Below, piece by piece: positions 59,242 to 64,000 of a stretch of 64,000 nucleotides of DNA. Source of the stretch: SCUB01 sp041918675 (lineage in GTDB: Bacteria; Pseudomonadota; Alphaproteobacteria; Rhizobiales; Xanthobacteraceae); assembly GCA_041918675.1 (NCBI GenBank), contig JAYRVF010000015.1, forward strand, positions 1 through 64,000, read 5' to 3'. The notes below the pieces were generated by a model, which saw nothing but the letters and a program-made list of their open reading frames with translations, ran no database searches and had not been told where the DNA came from. Within the stretch, counting starts at the first letter, position 1. The number at the start of each line of letters is the position of its first letter. Both the position numbers and the translations under genes were made by a program.

Positions 59242-60924
59242 ATGGATCGAATTTGGCTCGCGCAATATCCGGCCGGCGTTCCGCATGAAATCGATCCGTC
59301 GTGCTATCCCTCCCTCGTCGATCTCCTGAACGAGAGCTTCGCCAAGTACCGCGACCGCAACGCGTTCGTGTTCATGGGCAAGACGATCACCTTCGGCCAG
59401 GTCGACGAGTATTCGCGCGCGCTCGGCGCCTTTCTTCAGAGCCGGGGCCTGGCGCGCGGCGCGCGCGTCGCCCTGATGATGCCCAACGTGCTGCAATATC
59501 CGATCGCGATCGCCGCGGTCCTGCGCGCGGGCTACACGGTGGTGAACGTCAATCCGCTCTACACGGCGCGCGAGCTCGAATTCCAGCTCAAGGACTCCGG
59601 CGCCGAGGCGATCATCGTGCTGGAGAATTTCGCCGGGACCGTGCAGCACGCCATCGCGGGCACGACGGTCAAGCACGTCATCATCGCCTCGATGGGCGAC
59701 ATGCTCGGCGGGCTCAAGGGCACGATCGTCAATTTCGTCGTTCGCCGCGTCAAGAAGATGGTGCCGGAATTCTCGCTGCCCGACGCGGTGCCGTTCAAGA
59801 CGGCGCTGTCGCGCGGACGCCGGCTCAGCATGACAAATTACGTCGTCGGCGCGGACGACATCGCCTGCCTGCAATATACCGGGGGAACCACCGGCGTCGC
59901 CAAGGGCGCGATTCTGCTCAACCGCAATCTGGTCGCCAACGCGCTGCAGGTCGAGGCCTGGCTGCAACCGGCCTATGACACGCTGCCGCGCGGCGAGCAG
60001 CTCGTCATCACCACCGCGCTGCCGCTCTATCACATCTTCGCGCTGACGGCGTGTTACTTCCTGGGCATGCGCATCGGCGGGATGTGCGTCCTCATCCCCA
60101 ATCCGCGCGACCTGCCGGCGTTGATCGGCGAATTGTCCAAGCATCCGCCGAACCTGTTCCCCGCCGTCAACACGCTGTTCAACGGTCTGCTCAATCACGC
60201 CGATTTCGGCAAGGTGGACTGGAAGAAGCTGCGCTGCGCGGTCGGCGGCGGCATGGCGGTGCAGAAGGCGGTGGCCGAGCGCTGGTTCAAGGCGACCGGC
60301 GTTCCGATCATCGAGGGCTACGGCCTGTCGGAAACCTCGCCGGTGCTCACCTGCAATCCAACCTCGATCACGGCCTGGGACGGCACGATCGGCCTGCCGA
60401 TGCCCTCGACCGAAATATCCATACGCGACGACGACGGGCGCGAGTTGCCGATCGGGGAAGCCGGCGAAATCTGCGGGCGCGGCCCGCAGGTGATGGCCGG
60501 CTATTGGCGTCGCCCCGACGAGACCGCCAAGGTCATGACCAAGGACGGCTTCTTCCGCACCGGCGACATCGGCATCATGAATTCGGAAGGCCAGACGCGG
60601 ATCGTCGACCGCAAGAAGGACATGATCCTCGTCTCCGGCTTCAACGTCTATCCGAACGAGGTCGAGGATGTGATCGCGAGTCACCCGGGCGTGGTCGAAT
60701 GCGCCGTCGTCGGCGTGCCGGACCCCAATTCGGGCGAGGCGGTCAAGGCCTACGTCGTGCGCAAGAACCAGGATCTGACCGAAAAGGGCTTGCGCGAATT
60801 CTGCGCCACCGAGCTGACCGGCTACAAGGTGCCGAAATTCATCGAGTTCCGCGCCGAATTGCCCAAGACCAATGTCGGCAAGATCCTGCGGCGCGCCCTG
60901 CGCGATTCGCCGCCGGCGGCCTGA
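59242..60924 (+). CDS. fadD: Long-chain fatty acid-CoA ligase
   Basis: This 560-residue ANL-family enzyme activates fatty acids with ATP and CoA, for beta-oxidation and lipid synthesis. The AMP-binding P-loop is YTGGTTGVAKGA, followed by IIEGYGLSETSPV, DGFFRTGDIG, DRKKDMILVSGFNVYPNEVE and the catalytic lysine in PKTNVGKILRR. Start at 59242 has AGGGGGAGA upstream; the frame open to 59215 adds nine residues with no signal. The preceding 280 bp (58959-59241) hold no supported gene. Confidence 0.95.
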   Translation: MDRIWLAQYPAGVPHEIDPSCYPSLVDLLNESFAKYRDRNAFVFMGKTITFGQVDEYSRALGAFLQSRGLARGARVALMMPNVLQYPIAIAAVLRAGYTVVNVNPLYTARELEFQLKDSGAEAIIVLENFAGTVQHAIAGTTVKHVIIASMGDMLGGLKGTIVNFVVRRVKKMVPEFSLPDAVPFKTALSRGRRLSMTNYVVGADDIACLQYTGGTTGVAKGAILLNRNLVANALQVEAWLQPAYDTLPRGEQLVITTALPLYHIFALTACYFLGMRIGGMCVLIPNPRDLPALIGELSKHPPNLFPAVNTLFNGLLNHADFGKVDWKKLRCAVGGGMAVQKAVAERWFKATGVPIIEGYGLSETSPVLTCNPTSITAWDGTIGLPMPSTEISIRDDDGRELPIGEAGEICGRGPQVMAGYWRRPDETAKVMTKDGFFRTGDIGIMNSEGQTRIVDRKKDMILVSGFNVYPNEVEDVIASHPGVVECAVVGVPDPNSGEAVKAYVVRKNQDLTEKGLREFCATELTGYKVPKFIEFRAELPKTNVGKILRRALRDSPPAA

Positions 60925-61036
60925 GACGGCGGAGCGCGGGGGCCGCGTCGAACCGATTCTTAACGGATCCTTGCCAAACTCGCGCGATCGCGAGACGGGC
61001 TGACGGCCCGCCTTGCGCGCGCGAGGGCTTTTATAC

Positions 61037-62419
61037 GTGACGGCGACCAACCCCCATCCGACGATGCCCTGGCACGCCAGCCTGACCGCGGCGCTCAGGG
61101 GCCTGTTCGGCGGCGCGGGCGACGGCGCGACGACGCGCCGGCTCGCCGGCACGGTGTTCACCATCCGGATCCTCGGCGCCGCGCTCGCCTATGCCGCGCA
61201 AATCCTGCTCGCGCGCTGGATGGGCGAGTCCGATTACGGCGTCTACGCCTATATCTGGACATGGCTGATCACGCTCGGCAGCGCGCTCGACCTCGGCATG
61301 GCGGTCTCGGCGCAGAAGTTCATTCCGCTGCACCGGCGCGACAACCCCGATCTCCTGCGCGGCTTCCTGCACGCGAGCCGCTGGCTCACCTTCTTTGCCG
61401 CGTGCGTCGCCGCGGTGCTGCTCGCCGGCGTCGTCGCCATCGTGACGCCGTCGATCGACCCGCGTTTCGTCCTTCCCGCCTATCTCGCCTGCCTCGCGCT
61501 GCCCGCCTTCGTCGTCGCCAACATGCAGGACGGAATCGCGCGCTCGCATGACTGGATGAAGCTCGCGCAGGTGCCGCAATTCGTCGCCCGCCACGCGCTG
61601 ACGATCGGATTCACGGCCGGTTTCGTCGCGCTCGGATTCAAGCTCGGGGCGACGGCGGCGACCGCGATCAGCGTCGCCGCGATCTGGCTCGCCATGATCG
61701 GCCAATTCTTCCTGCTGCGCGGGCGTCTGGCCGCGAATGTGAGCCCGGGCCCGCGCCGCTACGCCATGCGCGCATGGATCACGACCGCGCTGCCGATCCT
61801 CGCGGTTGAGGCGTTCTATCTCCTGCTCGCCAACACCGACATCGTCATCTTGCAGCTCTTCCATTCGAGCGCCGACGTCGGCGTCTATTTCGCGGTGATG
61901 AAGACGTTCGCGCTGGTGGTGTTCGTCCATTACGCGATCGCGACCACGGCGACGCACCGCTTCAGCGAATTCCATGCCTCCGGCGACCGCGAGCGCCTTG
62001 TCCGCTATCTCGAAATCGCGGTCAAATGGACGTTCTGGCCCTCGCTCGCCGCCGTCCTGTTGCTGCTCGTCGCCGGCAGGTCGTTGTTGTGGCTGTTCGG
62101 CCCGCGCTTCGCCGACGCTTATTGGGTGATGCCGGTGTTCGCCGTCGGCGTTCTGGCGCGGGCGGCGATCGGGCCGGTCGAGCGGCTGATGAACATGCTC
62201 GGCGAACAATGGCTGTGCGCGACGATCTACGCCATCGCCTTCGTGATCAACCTCGGCGCCTGCCTGATCTTGGTGCCGCGTTACGGCGTCTACGGCGCGG
62301 CGGCGTCGACCTCGCTCGCGCTGGTCATCGAGTCGATCCTGCTGTTCGTGGCGACGCGGCGGCGGCTGGGTCTGCACGCATTCGCCTGGAAATGGCGGCC
62401 TGACGCGCGTCCGTCGTGA
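61037..62419 (+). CDS. Polysaccharide biosynthesis flippase-like membrane protein
   Basis: This protein of about 460 residues has roughly 12-14 transmembrane helices and resembles the MATE/Wzx-type oligosaccharide-lipid flippases. An early helix contains RILGAALAYAAQILLARWMGESDYGVYAY, the usual N-terminal landmark, and a later segment LLANTDIVILQLFHSSADVGVYFAVMK is also typical. It would move lipid-linked sugar units across the inner membrane. The start is uncertain: GTG at 61037 with GAGGG upstream is used, ATG at 61064 is possible. No glycosyltransferase genes adjoin. Confidence 0.85.
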   Translation: MTATNPHPTMPWHASLTAALRGLFGGAGDGATTRRLAGTVFTIRILGAALAYAAQILLARWMGESDYGVYAYIWTWLITLGSALDLGMAVSAQKFIPLHRRDNPDLLRGFLHASRWLTFFAACVAAVLLAGVVAIVTPSIDPRFVLPAYLACLALPAFVVANMQDGIARSHDWMKLAQVPQFVARHALTIGFTAGFVALGFKLGATAATAISVAAIWLAMIGQFFLLRGRLAANVSPGPRRYAMRAWITTALPILAVEAFYLLLANTDIVILQLFHSSADVGVYFAVMKTFALVVFVHYAIATTATHRFSEFHASGDRERLVRYLEIAVKWTFWPSLAAVLLLLVAGRSLLWLFGPRFADAYWVMPVFAVGVLARAAIGPVERLMNMLGEQWLCATIYAIAFVINLGACLILVPRYGVYGAAASTSLALVIESILLFVATRRRLGLHAFAWKWRPDARPS

Positions 62420-62475
62420 CCGCGCCTTGACCGGCGCATCCTTTCGGGCGTCAAGCGCATCACGCCGAGGGCGCC

Positions 62476-63261
62476 TCACGCCGCGGTCCAGCCACCATCC
62501 ATCGAAAGGTTCGCGCCGGTGATCTGGCTGGCGTCGTCGTCGCATAGAAACAGCGCGAGCGCGGCGACCTGATCGACCGTCGCGAATTGCTTGGTGGGCT
62601 GGGCCGCCAGCAGCACGTTGTTGACGACCTCCTCGCGGCTCAGTCCGCGCGCCTTCATCGTGTCGGGGATTTGCCGCTCGACCAGCGGCGTCCACACATA
62701 GCCGGGGCTGATGCAGTTGCAGGTGACGCCGAAGGTGGCGAGCTCCAGCGCCACCGTCTTGGTGAGGCCCGCGATGCCGTGCTTGGCCGAGACATAGGCC
62801 GACTTGAAGGGCGAGGCGACGAGCGCGTGCGCCGAAGCGACATTGATGATGCGCCCCCAGCGCCGCGCCTTCATCCCCGGCACGACGGCGCGGATGCCGT
62901 GAAAGGCCGAGGACAGGTTGACGGCGATGATCTGGTCCCACTTCTCGACCGGAAAATCCTCGATCGGCGCGACGTGCTGGATGCCAGCGTTATTGACCAG
63001 AATGTCGACCACGCCCGAGACGGCGAGCCCTTGCGCGATCATCGCGGCGATGTCGTCGGGCTTGGCCATGTCGGCGCGCGCGTAGAGCGTCTTGACCCCG
63101 AATTCGGCCTCGATGCCGGCGCGCAACTCCTCCGCGTCGGCGGCCGGGCGGGACCCGTTGAGGACGACATTGCATCCGGCCCCCGCCAGCGCCCGCGCGA
63201 TCGCCAGCCCGATGCCGCTGGTCGATCCGGTAACGACCGCCATCCTGCCTTTCAGCTTCAT
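62476..63261 (-). CDS. bdhA: 3-hydroxybutyrate dehydrogenase
   Basis: This 261-residue short-chain dehydrogenase oxidises D-3-hydroxybutyrate to acetoacetate with NAD in polyhydroxybutyrate use. The cofactor motif is TGSTSGIG (residues 11-18), NNAGIQHVAP follows, the catalytic serine is in INVASAHALVAS and the Tyr/Lys pair in AYVSAKHG. QHVAPIEDFP and SPGYVWTPLVERQIP match the BdhA subgroup. Confidence 0.94.
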   Translation of the reverse strand: MKLKGRMAVVTGSTSGIGLAIARALAGAGCNVVLNGSRPAADAEELRAGIEAEFGVKTLYARADMAKPDDIAAMIAQGLAVSGVVDILVNNAGIQHVAPIEDFPVEKWDQIIAVNLSSAFHGIRAVVPGMKARRWGRIINVASAHALVASPFKSAYVSAKHGIAGLTKTVALELATFGVTCNCISPGYVWTPLVERQIPDTMKARGLSREEVVNNVLLAAQPTKQFATVDQVAALALFLCDDDASQITGANLSMDGGWTAA

Positions 63262-63321
63262 CCGCTCCCCCTCGTTCGTCCGGTCCGTCGGGCCGCGCGC
63301 CGAGTCATTCCGGATGACGGA

Positions 63322-63831
63322 TTACGTTCGGTCGGGTGCGGCCAGGATCAACGTCCAGAACACCTTATACTTTGATCGCGGCGCGTAAACCGCCGCGATT
63401 CCGATGCGGGTCGCGTCCTTGGAAAGCATGTTGGCGCGGTGCGGCGGCGAGTCGCGCCAGCCGGAAAAGGCTTCCGCGAGTGTGTGATAACCGGCCGACA
63501 CGTTTTCGACGGCGGCGCGCGCGCTAAAGCCGGACCCGCCGATGCGCTGGGCGAAGGATTTCGCCGCGTTGTGGTCGAGCTTGTCGAGGCGCGCCATGGC
63601 CTGGCTCTGTTCCTCGGCCGCGCGCATCAGCGCCGGATCGACGCTCACGCCCTGCAGGCCGTGGTTCTGGCGGTAGCCGGAAATCATCGAAGCCGCCATC
63701 GCCGCGTCGAGCTTGGCGTCCGGCCGCGCCATGCTGACGTAGAACGCCGGCTGATCGGGCGCGGCCTCGCGTTCGACCGCCCCGCATCCCGCGAGCACCA
63801 AAGTCACCCCCAGCGTCACCCAGACCCGCAC
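63322..63831 (-). CDS. CAP-domain (SCP-like) lipoprotein
   Basis: This 169-residue predicted lipoprotein has a short signal with lipobox LVLAGC and a CAP/SCP domain. The latter shows SGYRQNHGLQGVSVDPAL, SQAMARLDKLDHN and GWRDSPPHRANML, the last being the family His-containing motif. Function of bacterial CAP proteins is mostly unknown. I chose the GTG start at 63831 because GGGAGGG lies just ahead and the lipobox then sits at the usual distance; an ATG at 63873 would add 14 charged residues. The rest of the window to 64000 has no supported gene. Confidence 0.82.
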   Translation of the reverse strand: MRVWVTLGVTLVLAGCGAVEREAAPDQPAFYVSMARPDAKLDAAMAASMISGYRQNHGLQGVSVDPALMRAAEEQSQAMARLDKLDHNAAKSFAQRIGGSGFSARAAVENVSAGYHTLAEAFSGWRDSPPHRANMLSKDATRIGIAAVYAPRSKYKVFWTLILAAPDRT

Positions 63832-64000
63832 GCCACCCTCCCGCTCACGCCATCCGTGCGATTTGTCGCACAATCACGGTCTCCGAAAGATGAAGATTGA
63901 TGGGCGGCAGTCGCACCGGATAGTTTACCTTTATATATCAATGATTTGAATTTCCGGCGCCCACGCGCGGATTTTGCCGGCGGACGCCTTGCGGCGGTTG

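Overview
The window looks like chromosomal core from an alphaproteobacterium of the Hyphomicrobiales (Rhizobiales). The evidence is high GC with strong GC3 bias, an rrn operon with order 16S-tRNA-Ile-tRNA-Ala-23S, a helix-9 intervening sequence in the 23S gene, and order-typical gene blocks: metX-metW; chorismate mutase-hisC-tyrC; ftsE-ftsX beside a zinc-ribbon/CpdR-like pair; argH-lptM-lysA diverging from tlpA; and an adenosyltransferase-etfBA-hbdA group. I cannot name the genus.

Layout. 1-5.3 kb: an rrn operon read leftward, with its promoter near 5.26-5.30 kb; the 3' end of 23S and any 5S gene lie outside. 5.9-13.2 kb: an M23 endopeptidase, ClpB, an M20 peptidase and a MOSC protein. 13.2-18.4 kb: methionine genes (metX, metW) diverging from an aromatic/tyrosine operon (chorismate mutase, HisC-type aminotransferase, TyrC). 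18.5-25.3 kb: DUF2125 protein, ChaC-like cyclotransferase, PlsC-like acyltransferase, YdcF-like protein, FtsX/FtsE, zinc-ribbon protein and CpdR-like regulator. 25.3-32.3 kb: a TIGR02302 membrane protein, lysA, an LptM-like lipoprotein, argH, tlpA and a small coiled-coil protein. 32.4-36 kb: hbdA, etfA, etfB and a cobalamin adenosyltransferase. 36-42.7 kb: a BrkB/YihY membrane protein, cytochrome b561, a hybrid histidine kinase, GluQRS, an AlkA-type glycosylase, an HNH endonuclease, DsbB and tRNA-Leu.

43-54 kb is looser and more accessory: a Sel1-repeat protein, an isochorismatase-like hydrolase, a stand-alone carbamoyltransferase, a tiny secreted Arg/Trp/Gly-rich protein, a periplasmic DsrE-like protein, an Irr/Fur-family regulator, a di-heme cytochrome c peroxidase with a promoter that reads as doubly controlled, a nitronate monooxygenase-like enzyme, a cysteine-containing secreted protein, a YqaA-like protein, HisE and a secreted Tyr/Gly-rich protein. 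54-64 kb: an NdvA-type glucan exporter, a D,D-carboxypeptidase with a long Lys-rich tail, an AT-rich island with an orphan membrane protein and a frameshifted remnant, FadD, a polysaccharide flippase, 3-hydroxybutyrate dehydrogenase and a CAP-domain lipoprotein.

Most of the window is ordinary housekeeping sequence, and I find no large novel system, prophage or defence island. The items most worth a second look are the peroxidase/Irr promoter (FNR-type box plus a TTAGAC palindrome), a dispersed ~110-bp hairpin element with four recognisable copies, the low-GC island at 58.1-58.96 kb, the Arg/Trp-rich secreted peptide, and a 13-bp tandem array between clpB and the M20 peptidase gene.
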